A DNA stretch of 49,115 nucleotides. Source: Chrysochromulina tobinii (lineage: Eukaryota > Haptophyta > Prymnesiales > Chrysochromulinaceae). Below the pieces are notes generated by a model. That model had not been told where the DNA came from. It did no database searches and worked only from the letters and a program-made list of their open reading frames with translations. The DNA is taken from positions 1 to 49,115 of the forward strand of contig JWZX01003214.1 of assembly GCA_001275005.1 (NCBI GenBank), given 5' to 3'. The position numbers and the translations under genes were made by a program. Below are positions 8,801 through 17,037 of this stretch, in pieces (within the stretch, counting starts at the first letter, position 1; each line of letters starts with the position of its first letter).

Positions 8801-9326
8801 GATTGCCCTTGATTGCCACTGAGTGCCCCTGATTGCCCCTGATGCCAAGGGCCCCAAGGGGCGTGTCGGATGGCCTCTGATGGGCCACTTCGATTGTCTC
8901 TCTGATGGCCTCTGATGACCTCCCTCGTCCACCCTCCTCTCGCAGGACCCAACCAAGAAGGTGACCGACATGGTCAACATGATTGCACCGCAATTCCAAT
9001 CCGCCGCACAGCAAGCGCGCGAGAATGCTGGCGGCGCTGGCGCAGCCAGTGCACGCAGGGCAGCCGCAGGGCCAGCCGCACCCGCCGACCCGCCTCGCCA
9101 ATACGAGCTGGATGAGCTTCGTAAGCTACCGGTACGTGAGCTCAAGGTGCTGCTGCGCGCTCGGCATGCAAGTGCTCACCACGGCGCCCTCCTCTCCCCA
9201 CAGGTACGTGAGCTCAAGGTGTTGCTGCGCGCTCACGGCGTGTCGGAGGTCGAGGTGGTCGAGAAGGAGGAGCTTGTGCAGGTCATTTATGCCCTCCAGC
9301 AGAGCGCGATCAAGCCCGAGGGCTGA
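5808..9326 (+). CDS. DnaJ-X (J-domain) co-chaperone with SAP-like C-terminus, seven exons
   Basis: Predicted Hsp70 co-chaperone. Exons: 5808-6795, 6933-7315, 7754-7984, 8076-8174, 8462-8572, 8946-9131, 9204-9326; phases agree throughout, giving 706 aa (681 from the alternative ATG at 5883). Residues about 72-148 are a glycine-rich hydrophobic stretch (GVPGFFAGLATGIVG) resembling the VPS13 C-terminal region. A Gly/Ser/Ala linker and the J domain at 235-300 follow, with YYDLLGV and HPD at 264-266. The DnaJ-X region begins MFFTMLFGSERFEPYIG and continues through FLEAIWHVSVVDIERTL and ALRRIGAIF. The last exons hold ELDELRKLPVRELKVLLRA...VEKEELV, a SAP-like helix pair. Exon 2 carries a low-complexity Gly/Ala insert. 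Five of the six introns show copies of adjacent exon or splice-boundary sequence, and all contain 10-bp or GCTCACCACGG repeats. The exon 2/3 junction is the least certain. Confidence 0.88.
6796..6932 (+). mobile_element. Introner-like intron 1 of DnaJ gene (GC-AG)
   Basis: The 137-bp intron reads G|GCAAGC at the donor and CACATAG at the acceptor. GAGCCGTACATAGGCAAG (6783-6800) recurs as GAGCCGCACATAGGTAAG (6920-6937), 18 nt with two differences. The GC donor lies in one copy and the acceptor in the other. The interior is made of about 10-bp CGCGTCTGAT/TGCGTCTGAT units. Splicing gives FEPYIG-KLALAT, the expected DnaJ-X continuation. Confidence 0.75.
7316..7753 (+). mobile_element. Composite introner-like intron 2 of DnaJ gene
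   Basis: The 438-bp intron consists of CTCTAATGAC and CTCGGATGGC units arranged in a higher-order repeat of roughly 60 bp (7360-7560). An internal CTCCCTCATCAG|GTGGGC at about 7577-7594 looks like the 3' end of one element joined to the 5' end of another. The donor (AGC|GTACGC) is the least certain splice site in this gene. The acceptor is GTGTGCAG. Confidence 0.55.
7985..8075 (+). mobile_element. Introner-like intron 3 of DnaJ gene with 25-nt duplication
   Basis: The 91-bp intron duplicates the end of the upstream exon just before its acceptor. GGATCCCTCACGCCTGCTCA plus G at 7964-7984 is identical to 8055-8075, and the match extends to 25 nt with one difference. Splicing at either copy boundary restores SLTPAQ-LKATQENLP. 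The donor GTGATG is supplied by the insert, the acceptor CAG by the duplicated exon. Confidence 0.85.
8175..8461 (+). mobile_element. Composite introner-like intron 4 of DnaJ gene
   Basis: The 287-bp intron begins with a 35-nt tandem duplication of its donor region (8175-8209 and 8210-8244, both starting GTGAGCCGCCCCGACC). It then carries four copies of a unit containing GCATGCATGCGCTCACCACG, near 8281, 8318, 8378 and 8418. It ends CCCCGCGCAG. The same unit forms the acceptor half of other introns in the window. Confidence 0.75.
8573..8945 (+). mobile_element. Intron 5 of DnaJ gene with 67-bp array spanning the splice site
   Basis: The last 32 nt of exon 5 (8541-8572) plus the first 35 nt of the intron form a unit that is repeated at 8608, 8675 and 8742, period 67 in each case. 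Each unit carries an identical AAG|GTGGCC donor. The remainder is TTGATTGCCC-type 10-bp repeats, ending CCTCTCGCAG. Joining 8572 to 8946 gives GGSK-DPTKKVTDM. Confidence 0.8.
9132..9203 (+). mobile_element. Minimal 72-bp introner-like intron 6 of DnaJ gene
   Basis: The intron start GTACGTGAGCTCAAGGTG... (9132-9162) is duplicated as the start of exon 7 (9204-9234), 31 nt with one difference. The 41 nt between them contain GCATGCAAGTGCTCACCACG and end CTCTCCCCACAG. CTCAC makes a plausible branch point about 26 nt before the acceptor. The length is a multiple of three with no stop, so retention would keep the frame. Confidence 0.85.
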
Positions 9327-9755
9327 TGACGTGGCGCTTGGACGGGTGGCGCGTGGCGTGGCTCTCTGTTTCGCTCCTGCGTGCTGGGGAATCTTAGGGG
9401 AATCTCTCTATGATCGAGATGATGGGCGAGATGCTGGGGAGTCTCTCTCGGATTGCAATCTCATTGCCATCTGGACCTGTGGAGCCGCATCCGTAGTCGC
9501 ATCTGTTGCCGCGATGTCGTGGGCTGTGGAAGCTGGAGCAGCAGCTGGGGGGGGCATGATTATACCACCTGGTGTCCCCCGAACTGTCACTCCTGAACTG
9601 CGGTCCGTCTGCGGACCTCCCTAGCGCATCTCTGATGTGTCTCTCATGTGGTATAGAACTTTCATTTATGCAGCCCATTCACACCTCAGACCTCACAGAC
9701 AAGGGGTCCCAGGTGCCGCCGCGCAGAGCCAGAGGGTGTATCGCTGTATCGCTGT
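9327..9755. other. Intergenic region, no gene recognised
   Basis: It lies between two plus-strand genes. There is a G run at about 9547-9554, and GCTGTATCGCTGTATGGCTG repeats lie just before the next start. No coding or RNA feature was recognised. Confidence 0.5.
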
Positions 9756-10511
9756 ATGGCTGTATCGCTGTGGAGGATGGACGACAGAACCGTGCGCCAC
9801 CTCGCGGCTGCTAGGGCGCTGCTCGAGGAGTCGGAGACATTGTACGAGAAAATCGCGCAGTACCAGACGGAGGACCTCTTGAGCACCGACGACGCGATTG
9901 CCCAACGGCACGCACGCCTCGTGCTTGGCAAGGAGCGGGTGAAGGAAATCTCGCGACTGGAGGTGGCCAGGAGGCTCAAAGAAAACAAAGAGGAGGCCCG
10001 CCGTCTGCTGGCGCAGGGGAACGAAAGTCTGCGTGTGCGCGTCGCGACTGCGAAACGGGTAGCGGCCGCGGCTCGCAGAACATTCGACGAGCAGATTAAC
10101 AAGGAAGAGGCCCGTCAGGCCGCTGCTCATGTTAGCGTTGCCGCTCAGCAGCAGCAGCCTCCACGCTCTCGCCCTCGACGCTGGGCGAGCGCTTCTGATG
10201 CCGCAGCGGAAGCATCGCCTGCGCCTGCAGCAGCCGACCAGGTGGCTGCGTCTGCCGAAGGCGAGCAGGCGCCTGCCGCGGCCAAAAGTGCCGCGCCACC
10301 GCCAGTGATGGACGCGGCCGCCTTGGCCGCGGCGGCCGCTGAGCTAGCCCGCCTCCGCGGGCAGCTGCACGGCGCCCAGACCGAGCTCAGGGGCCTCCGC
10401 GAGCGTAGCAGAGCGGTCGAAGGTGTCGTGATGTCGGTGATTCCCATGCCACGTGGAGCGGCGGCAGCTGGACCAACACCTGGTACTTGTATGAGCCGAC
10501 CCACGAAGTGA
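9756..10511 (+). CDS. Unknown coiled-coil protein
   Basis: 251 aa from the ATG at 9756; an ATG at 9777 (MDDRTVRHLAAARALLEESE) is an equally good start. Residues about 10-120 are highly charged and heptad-like (EKIAQYQTEDLL, RARLVLGKERVKEISRLEVARRLKENKEE style), so a long coiled coil is expected. An Ala/Pro/Gln-rich middle follows, then a second short coiled coil (LARLRGQLHGAQTELRGLRE). The N-terminal half resembles small tether or SNARE-associated helical proteins such as Bet1/Sec20/Vti-like coils, but no diagnostic motif or C-terminal membrane anchor is present. No function is assigned. It appears to be a single-exon gene. Confidence 0.6.
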   Translation: MAVSLWRMDDRTVRHLAAARALLEESETLYEKIAQYQTEDLLSTDDAIAQRHARLVLGKERVKEISRLEVARRLKENKEEARRLLAQGNESLRVRVATAKRVAAAARRTFDEQINKEEARQAAAHVSVAAQQQQPPRSRPRRWASASDAAAEASPAPAAADQVAASAEGEQAPAAAKSAAPPPVMDAAALAAAAAELARLRGQLHGAQTELRGLRERSRAVEGVVMSVIPMPRGAAAAGPTPGTCMSRPTK

Positions 10512-10713
10512 GGCTGGCTGTGAGGGTCGGCTCCTCTGAAAACAATACGGTACTCGATTCTTTAAAGCCGACGGCATTTAATTGTTCGCTCACGCCGGCG
10601 CTTTCCGCGTTTCCATAGTTTCAACGGCTGCGAAGAAGACGTACAGTAGAAACTAGTCCGCGTGGCACGGTTGTCAAGGCGAGCGGCGGGCGGCGCGCCG
10701 CATCTTGCGCGAC

Positions 10714-12654
10714 ATGGGGCAACACCAACGCGGGCGCCACCTCGCGGGCATGGGGCAAGGCACGCACCAGCACGGTGGAGCGGCAGCACTTCACGCTCGG
10801 GAGCACGCACAATCCGCCGCGGCCGCCGCGGCTGCTGCTGCCGCCGGGTCATTGTTTTCTTCGAGCGACGTGGGGCGAGCGCCCCTGGCCACCGGCGCGG
10901 CCTCGTCGTCGGAGGTGATTGGGCTGGCAGAGAACAGCGATTTGGGCTCTTCGTCCTTCCTCGACCAGTTGCGTCCCAACCCAGGCGGCCGGTACATAGA
11001 GCTCGTCATGCTCAATGTTGCTCTGTGTGCGTGCTTGGTCATGTGGTGCATCGCACGGGAAGCGAGCGGCCTGGACAAGATCGGGGGCGACTCGCCCCCC
11101 GTACGCAAGGAAGCAGAGGCAGTCTACCTCCGGCTGCGCAATCGGTACCTCTCCGTGTACACCCTCGCTGTCTTTGGCGATTGGATCCAAGGCGGCTTCG
11201 CGTATGCCCTTTACGCAGCCTATGGCTACTCGCAGCGCGAGATCAGCCTGATCTTCATCGTCGGGTACGCGTCGTCGATGACGATCGGCACGTACGTATC
11301 CGCGCTCGGCGACACGGGCGGCCATCGGCGCAACTGCGTCGCCTACGGCATCCTGTACGCAGCCTCCTGCGTCCTCTGCCACTCACGCTCCCTGCCTTCG
11401 CTGCTTCTCGGGCGCGTGCTCGGTGGCGTCGCGTACTCGATCCTGTACACGTCGTTTGAGTCGTGGCTGATCGCGGAGGCCGAGGCGCGCCGTCTCCCGC
11501 GCGTGCTCCTCTCTCGCCTCTTCTCCTTCTCCACCTTTTGTAACGCGGGCTCTGCCGTTGTGGCGGGGATGGTCGGCCACCTCGTGATTGAGGTGCTGCC
11601 GTGCGCGTCACGCAATCGCTTCGCGTGTGCCTTCGACGTGGCGGTCGTCTCGCTGCTGGGCGCGTCGCTCGTGGCCGCCACGCGCTGGGGCGAACGGTAC
11701 GGCGATCAGCTGCACAGTACGGGCGAGTCCCTGCTCAAATCGTACCGCACCATTCGCGCCTCGAGGCCGCTTGTGGCGCTGGGGCTCGTGAACTCGTTCT
11801 ATGAGGCGGCGCTGTACGTGTTCGTGTTCCTGTGGACCCCAGCGCTCGAGCGGCGCTCGCGCCAGGGCGACGGCACGTCCAACATGGGGCACGGGCTCGT
11901 CTTCTCCATCTTCATGATCTCGAAGATGGCTGGCTCGCAAGCGTCGCACGTCCTCTCCGAGTACCTGTCGCCCGGGGCGAGGCTGCAGCTCGTCTTCGGC
12001 GGCTCGGCGCTCTGCCTCGCCGCTCCGGTGCTCACCGACTCGTACGAGTACACGCTGCTCGCCTTCTGCGGCTTCGAAGCGCTGCTCGGCATCTACTGGC
12101 CCACAATCGCACTGCTTCGGTGCGGCTCCATCTTGGACGCGCAGGTGAGTCTCGTTAATTGCCTCTTGATGGCCTCTTCTGATTGCCTCTGACTGCGTCG
12201 CTGATGAAGCGCCGGCTCCATCTTGGACGCGCAGCGCGCCTCGACAATGGCAGTCTTCCGCGTGCTGCTCAATTTGCTGGTCATCTTGGTGCTGCCGCTC
12301 GCGGGCGGGCTGCCCGAGGCGCTCGCCTTCTCGCTCGCGGCCGGCATGCTCTTGCTCTGCCCCGCACTGAGCGGCATCTTGCGACAGGCTGAGACGAGCA
12401 CACACGGCAAGGAGGGCCATGTGCTGGTACGTCTGATCGCCCCGAATCGCCTCTGATCGCCTCTGATCGCCTCTGACCGCCTCTACTTGCCCCTACTGAC
12501 CTCTGATCGCCTCCATCATCAGGTACGAGCCGATGATACCGACACCGAGCCCGGCACCTCGTCCGACGACTCCGAACCTATTCATGCGGAGGCGCACGAG
12601 GAGGGACTGGACCTCGCCGCCATCCCGCGCTCTCCGCTACTACCTCGCCCTTGA
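10714..12654 (+). CDS. MFSD5/MOT2-type major facilitator (molybdate-anion transporter)
   Basis: Predicted polytopic membrane transporter; MFSD5 relatives in algae and plants take up molybdate. Exons 10714-12144, 12235-12426 and 12523-12654 join in phase to 584 aa. The ATG at 10714 is the first in frame; the next codons are His/Ala-rich and probably disordered. The transporter core starts near RYLSVYTLAVFGDWIQGGFA and contains the family signature region GYASSMTIGTYVSALGDTGG, with the MFS loop motif after TM2 modified. It continues with LLGRVLGGVAYSILYTSFE, which includes the SFESW motif typical of this family. At least ten hydrophobic segments are visible. The C-terminus, encoded by exon 3, is acidic (DDTDTEPGTSSDDSE). 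Both introns are repeat-type. Confidence 0.88.
12145..12234 (+). mobile_element. Introner-like intron 1 of MFSD5 gene with perfect 21-nt duplication
   Basis: The 90-bp intron starts GTGAGTCTCGTTAATTGCCT. It ends with an exact copy (12214-12234) of the last 21 nt of the upstream exon (12124-12144, GGCTCCATCTTGGACGCGCA plus G). CTGATGA near 12202 is a plausible branch point. Splicing gives LDAQ-RASTMAVF. The insert supplies the donor; the duplicated exon end supplies the acceptor. Confidence 0.9.
12427..12522 (+). mobile_element. Introner-like intron 2 of MFSD5 gene
   Basis: The 96-bp intron is built of CCTCTGATCG-type 10-bp units and ends CTCCATCATCAG. Only a short GGTACG is shared between the donor (G|GTACGTCTG) and the start of exon 3 (GTACGAGCC), so any duplication here is old or was short. 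Confidence 0.75.
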
Positions 12655-13176
12655 GTTACTTCATACTACCTCGCCCTTGAGAGCCCTCTCGTCGGGAGCG
12701 CGCAGGGAACGGTCGCGACGGTCGCAGAGAGCAGACCAGAGTCGAGAGTATGCTGGAGAGTATGGAGACTTGGAGAGACCACACGACGGTGAAAGACGGT
12801 GAGTGCTGAGATCGAGGTACACGACGTGTCAGAACATCTACATTCAGCAGAACATATTGACTCCACCCGCGCGGGTTAAATGCCCTGCTTCTTTTTAACG
12901 AAACTTGCCATCTTGCAACTCTCTGAGCGATGCCCGCCGATGGCGGATCTGGTGCATTGGTCGCCCCGGCCTCGTCGTTCGAGGTAGAACGGTACAGAGT
13001 CAGACGAGACATGCCACATCATGATGGAGTACGGTCCGGTGAGACAAAACAAACTTTTCTGGACTGGCGTGACCCAAATCTATCCCTCGGAGGCCCACGC
13101 CCTCAAACACCTTATCCAAGGTTCACAGTAGGTTCACAGCCTATGGTAAGTTCGACAGGGCCTCTCGTGGCGCCCC
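12655..13176. other. Intergenic region, possible upstream exon of the ankyrin gene
   Basis: An open frame starting at the ATG at 12930 (MPADGGSGALVAPASSFEVE) runs into this gap. GTGAGACAAAAC at about 13040 and GTTCGACAG before 13157 could serve as splice sites joining it in frame to the ankyrin exon. This is speculative. Otherwise nothing is recognised. Confidence 0.3.
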
Positions 13177-14181
13177 ATGTGCAAGGCCATCGGGCGCCTC
13201 GTACTCCTCTCAGCTGTCCTGTACGGCACGGACGCAGGCCGGCTGAGCCTGCATGCGTCGGCTGAGCAGGGGCTGGTGGAACCGCTCAAGGTTGCGATCA
13301 AGGGGCGTTACGATGAAGAGAGGGAGGAGCAGATCAAGCCGGACATCGATGGGCAGAACAAAAAGGGACGAGTGGCACTCCATCTAGCGGCTTGCAATTG
13401 GCGAGGCGATCTTGAGCCGGTGCGCGTGCTCCTGGAGCATGGCGCCGATCCAGACGCCCGTGATCGCGATGGCCTGGCGGCGCTGCACATCCTCGCCGGT
13501 GGGTGCAATGGTGGCGGCGCGGCTGCTGGGCGCTACGGCGGAGTGGAGGTGGCGCGATTGCTGCTCAAGCACGGCGCGGACCTGAATGCGACGATAGAGG
13601 CCGACGGGCTCACGCCGCTGCACATTGCTGCGGCTGGCGGCAAGGCCTTCCGTTTGCTCGAGTGGCTCGCCAGCAAGGGTGCCCACGTGAACGCGATCGA
13701 CCCTCTGATGACCTCTGATGACCTCTGATGACCTCTGATGACCTCTGATGACCTCTGATGACCTCTGACGACATCAGGTGCCCACGTGAACGCGATGGAC
13801 CGCTCGGGGGCCACGCCCCTGCACGCAGCGGTGCGGGCCGGGTTGCCTCGCGAGGCGCGGGCACTGCTGGAGGCGGGCGCCGACCCGAGCGTCCCCGACG
13901 CCGAGGGCCGCCTCGCAGCCGATGCACTCGTTGGGCGAGACTCGACCGCCGCACTCCTTCGAGCGGATCTTGCGGATTTTGCAGCGATCCGTGCGAACTT
14001 TCTCAAGGCGAAGGCGGAGCGCGCGGCCGCCAAGGCCGCAGCCAAGGTCGCCGCCAAGGTGGGCGATAAGGCGGACGAGAAGGCTGACGAGAACGTGGGC
14101 AATAAGGCGGACGAGAAGGCTGACGAGAAGGTGGACGTGACAGTGGATGCTGCGGCGGCGGCTGAGAGGGTGGAGCTGTGA
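13177..14181 (+). CDS. Ankyrin-repeat protein
   Basis: Exons 13177-13678 and 13778-14181 join to 301 aa. The N-terminus MCKAIGRLVLLSAVLYGTDA is hydrophobic and could be a weak signal peptide. Four to five ankyrin repeats follow, marked by ALHLAACN, VRVLLEHGADPDARDRDG, ALHILAGG, VARLLLKHGADLNA, TPLHIAAAGG, HVNAMDRSGATPLHAAVRAG and ALLEAGADPSV. One repeat carries a Gly/Ala insert (GGCNGGGAAAGRYG). The C-terminus is a charged repeat of KADEKADE type, probably a helix or disordered tail. The protein is a generic protein-binding scaffold; the partner is not predictable. The single intron interrupts an ankyrin repeat and duplicates its HVNAID codons. Confidence 0.85.
13679..13777 (+). mobile_element. 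Introner-like intron of ankyrin gene with 24-nt duplication
   Basis: The 99-bp intron. GGTGCCCACGTGAACGCGAT plus CGAC (13678-13701) recurs with one difference at 13777-13800. Between them are seven near-perfect CTCTGATGAC units and the terminus ACATCAG. The donor GT is inside host coding sequence; the insert supplies the acceptor. Splicing restores ASKGAHVNAMDRSG. Confidence 0.9.
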
Positions 14182-14648
14182 ACTCAGCAGGGTGGAGCTG
14201 TGAACTCAGTTGGGTAGCTACTCCAGTGGGGACTCTCACACCGAGAGCCACGCCGAGGCTCGCATAGCACGCAATCGATCGGACTGTGCGCGCGAAAGCA
14301 AGCGGAAGCGCCGACGTGTAGGTCGAGCGCATTCGGTAATATAGGATACGAATTACGATACAGACGTGTAGGTAGGCGAAAGTAGTAAGAAAGTAGTAGC
14401 GGTTGCGTCGGGTCGGAACCGGCGAGCCGAGTTATAATGATAGTAGGCGCGCGAGCCCGGCGACCCCGGCAAACCACTTTTAATGATATGTGTGGAGGAG
14501 CACGGTATGTATGCCGAGTTCGTGTGAGAGCTGAGACGACTCGATCGGCAACTATCGGCGAGGAACCGGCGCGCGGGCACAGATACCGGCTCAGAAAAAA
14601 AAGGAGAGAGAGCTCGCTCTCTCCTCCCGCACGCAGCCTGCTCACACC
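14182..14648. other. Convergent intergenic region
   Basis: It lies between the ankyrin stop and the stop of the minus-strand MsrB gene. It begins with a short repeat of GGTGGAGCTGTGAACTCAG (14170-14209). An AT-richer pocket lies at 14335-14400. No gene was recognised. Confidence 0.5.
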
Positions 14649-15242
14649 TCATCGCGCCGGCACGAACGTCATCGCGCCGGCGTTCATGCAGTAGCGCTTG
14701 TACGTGGGCGCTGGACCGTCTGGGAAGACGTGGCCGAGGTGCGCACCCGACTTGGCGTCGATCACCTCCGTGCGCACGCCGCCCATGGCCATCGCACGCC
14801 GCCGGTCGGCCAAGTCCTCCGGATCCGGTCGCTCGACCACCGCGCCTGGTATGGCGGCGTAGAACGATGGCCAGCCCGTGCCGCTCTCGTATTTGGTGCT
14901 GCTGTCAAAGAGTGGCGCACCAGAGATGGCACCGGCCCAGGTGCCCTTCTTCTTGTTGTCGTGAGCGTAGCCATTGGTCGTCATGCCCGTGAAGGAGCGC
15001 TCCGTTGCGGCCGACAGCGAGATGGCGCGCTGGAAGGGTGTGAGCTTCTCCTCGGCAATGCGCAACACCTCCTCTTTGCTCATCGTGCCCTCTCCGGCAT
15101 AAGCGCGCGCCGCTGGCGTCGGGAGGCAGGGCCCGAAGGAGGATGCCGCGGCGATGGCGGCGCCGTGCTTGAGCAGCGCACGGCGCGTGTTGAGGGCCGT
15201 GCTCGTGGAGAGCAGCGAGAGGAGCATCGAGAGGAACACCAT
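14649..15242 (-). CDS. msrB: Peptide-methionine (R)-S-oxide reductase MsrB, plastid lumen-type targeting
   Basis: Predicted repair enzyme reducing methionine-R-sulfoxide in proteins. 197 aa from the ATG at 15242. The catalytic domain covers about residues 55-197: SGTGWPSFY, GAHLGHVFPDGP and the catalytic cysteine in KRYCMNAGAM near residue 186. Both zinc-binding CxxC pairs of typical MsrB are missing (GTWAGAISGAPLF and DAKSGAHLGHVF), so this is a zinc-free form. The N-terminus starts with a hydrophobic signal-like segment (MVFLSMLLSLLSTSTA). TRRALLKHGAAIAAASSF follows, a twin arginine ahead of a hydrophobic stretch, then an alanine-rich AARAYA that looks like a cleavage site. I infer import through the ER of a secondary plastid followed by Tat-type transfer to the thylakoid lumen. 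Divergent from CDC50 with 197 bp between starts. Confidence 0.9.
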   Translation of the reverse strand: MVFLSMLLSLLSTSTALNTRRALLKHGAAIAAASSFGPCLPTPAARAYAGEGTMSKEEVLRIAEEKLTPFQRAISLSAATERSFTGMTTNGYAHDNKKKGTWAGAISGAPLFDSSTKYESGTGWPSFYAAIPGAVVERPDPEDLADRRRAMAMGGVRTEVIDAKSGAHLGHVFPDGPAPTYKRYCMNAGAMTFVPAR

Positions 15243-15439
15243 CCTGCCAATCAATCACAACACACCAATCATGCCTCGAGTTCACGGTCACCACCGCAGT
15301 CTGTGTAGGAGGTCGGGAGTCAGAGTGTGACCCAGAGGAACACTCTTCACAGCGGTACTTCGTGCGAACTCGGCAATGCGACCCGTCCTGTGCATCTGCG
15401 CATAAAATCACGCGGCTCTCGAGCCCCGACGGAGTGCAA

Positions 15440-17037
15440 ATGGTGGCGCCTGTTGACGCCGCTCAGAAGCATCGGCCTGACAGCTCGGCCTTCAAGCAGC
15501 AGAAGCTCAAGGTATGGCGTCCGATCCTCACGCCTAAAAAGGTCGTGATGCTCTTCTCCGGGCTGGGCCTCATCTTTCTTCCCATCGGCATCGCGATCAT
15601 CGTAGCGTCGAACCAGGTGCGGCCCGCGTCTGCAGCCGCCCTATCCGTCGCGGCCATGGTCGCAGACGCTGTGCTGCTTCCGATGCTCCCGCTGCCCTTC
15701 TCTGCATGCCTGCTGCACATGCTGGCTCGCTGCCGCCGCCGCCGCCACCCGCCGCCATCGCCTCTCCCGCTGCACAGGGCGGCCTGTAGCCTCGGCGGCC
15801 GTGCACACGCCCTATCACGCACGCGCGCCCCGACCCTCGTGGGCGCAGGTCGCGGTGGCGGAGACAGCGGACTACGGTCGCGATGCGTCGTCAAACTCGA
15901 CGCCGCGCGGCGGCAGCGGCTGCTGCATCGCCAACTGCAACGGCAACTCGTGGGATCGCATCGAGCTCAACCCGTGCTACATCACGCTCACCATCGAAGA
16001 GACGATGACGCCTCCCATCTTCATGTACTACCAGCTCGCCAACTTTTACCAGAACCACCGGCGCTACGTGCGCTCACGTAGCGACACGCAGCTCGTGGGT
16101 GATACGACCCACCTGGCGGCCGATTTGAAGGAGGATTGCATGTACCACTACAGCGCGTCATGGGACGGCGGCGCGCCCATCAACCCGTGCGGTCTCATCT
16201 CGTGGTCCTGGTTCAACGACACATTTGCCCTGATGCGCCCCGACGGCACGCCAGTGACCCTCGAGCAGGTGAGTCTCGTTAATTGCCTCTTGATTACCTC
16301 TGCTGATTGCCTCTGATTGCCTCTGATTGCCTCTGATTGCACGCCGGTGACCCTCGAGCAGGACGCTATCGCTTGGCAGTCCGACCTGGACACCAACTTC
16401 CGCAACAGCGTCGACGGCTCCTCGGGCCGAAACTTTCCGATGCTTGCCTACTGGCGCAACATCAGCTGCGAGGCCGACCCGACACCGGGCACTGGGCTCG
16501 CCCCGCGCACTCCCGCACAGCGCGCCGCGTGCGTGAGTGCCAACGCCGCCACCCCCGGCGTGGGGTGGTGCTTCCGCGGATCGGGCTTCTGCACCGAGGA
16601 TCAGCACTTTGTCGTGTGGATGCGCTCCGCGGGCCTGCCCCAGCTTCCGCAAGCTCTACGCGCGCATCAACGAGCCGCTGCCCGCCGGCACCTACACGGT
16701 GCGCGTCTCGAACGGTGTGCCCACCAACACAGGCAACGTGACGGACATTAACGTCCTCGGCCCGCACTACAACTGGGGCTACCCGCTCGACAACCCGACG
16801 CCGAAGGTGCAGCGCTTCCTGTACCCAGTCGGCTCGTTCAGCGGGCACAAGACCGTGGTGCTCACGACCATCTCGTGGATAGGCGGCCGCAACTTTTTCC
16901 TTGGGTACGCGTACCTCGTCGTCGGCATCGTGTGCATCGTGCTCGCGATGACCTTCTTCATCAAGTGGCGCTTGTCGCCCCGCGATCTGGGCACCGCGGC
17001 CTACGTCACCTACAACATGGATGCGCCGCCCAAGTGA
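15440..17037 (+). CDS. CDC50/LEM3-family P4-ATPase (lipid flippase) subunit, with apparent frameshift
   Basis: Predicted non-catalytic partner of a P4-ATPase phospholipid flippase, required for its ER exit and activity. Exons 15440-15616, 15849-16268 and 16362-17037 would encode about 423 aa. Family hallmarks: a first membrane segment (VVMLFSGLGLIFLPIGIAII); a cysteine-bearing ectodomain with IFMYYQLANFYQNHRRYVRS and RSDTQL; an FVVWMR motif; and a second membrane segment (YAYLVVGIVCIVLAMTFFI) near the C-terminus. Exon 3 changes frame at a CCCC run (16638-16641): the codons before it read VWMRSAGLP and those after it FRKLYARINEPLP, which together match the family. One C too many is the simplest reading, either a sequencing error or a recent lesion. 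Intron 1 is a plain GC-rich intron; intron 2 is introner-like. Confidence 0.9.
16269..16361 (+). mobile_element. Introner-like intron 2 of CDC50 gene with 21-nt duplication
   Basis: The 93-bp intron starts with the same 20 nt as MFSD5 intron 1, GTGAGTCTCGTTAATTGCCT, and continues in CTCTGATTGC units. It ends ACGCCGGTGACCCTCGAGCA plus G (16341-16361), a copy with one difference of the upstream exon end at 16248-16268. Splicing gives VTLEQ-DAIAWQ. Confidence 0.9.

Noticed and set aside
12145-12192. Reading of VSLVNCLLMASSDCL as the C-terminus of the MFSD5 protein
   Set aside because: The same VSLVNCL tail would end CDC50 exon 2 and CENP-I-like exon 3; it is the translation of the shared intron start, and each protein continues after splicing.
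13678-13800. Assembly artefact as the cause of the flanking copies
   Set aside because: The copies carry different substitutions, occur in many genes with distinct sequences, and sit precisely at splice junctions, which random misassembly would not produce.
16638-16641. Programmed +1 frameshift in CDC50
   Set aside because: Three separate one-base excesses in C/G-rich DNA within the window are better explained by homopolymer errors; no stimulatory signal is evident.
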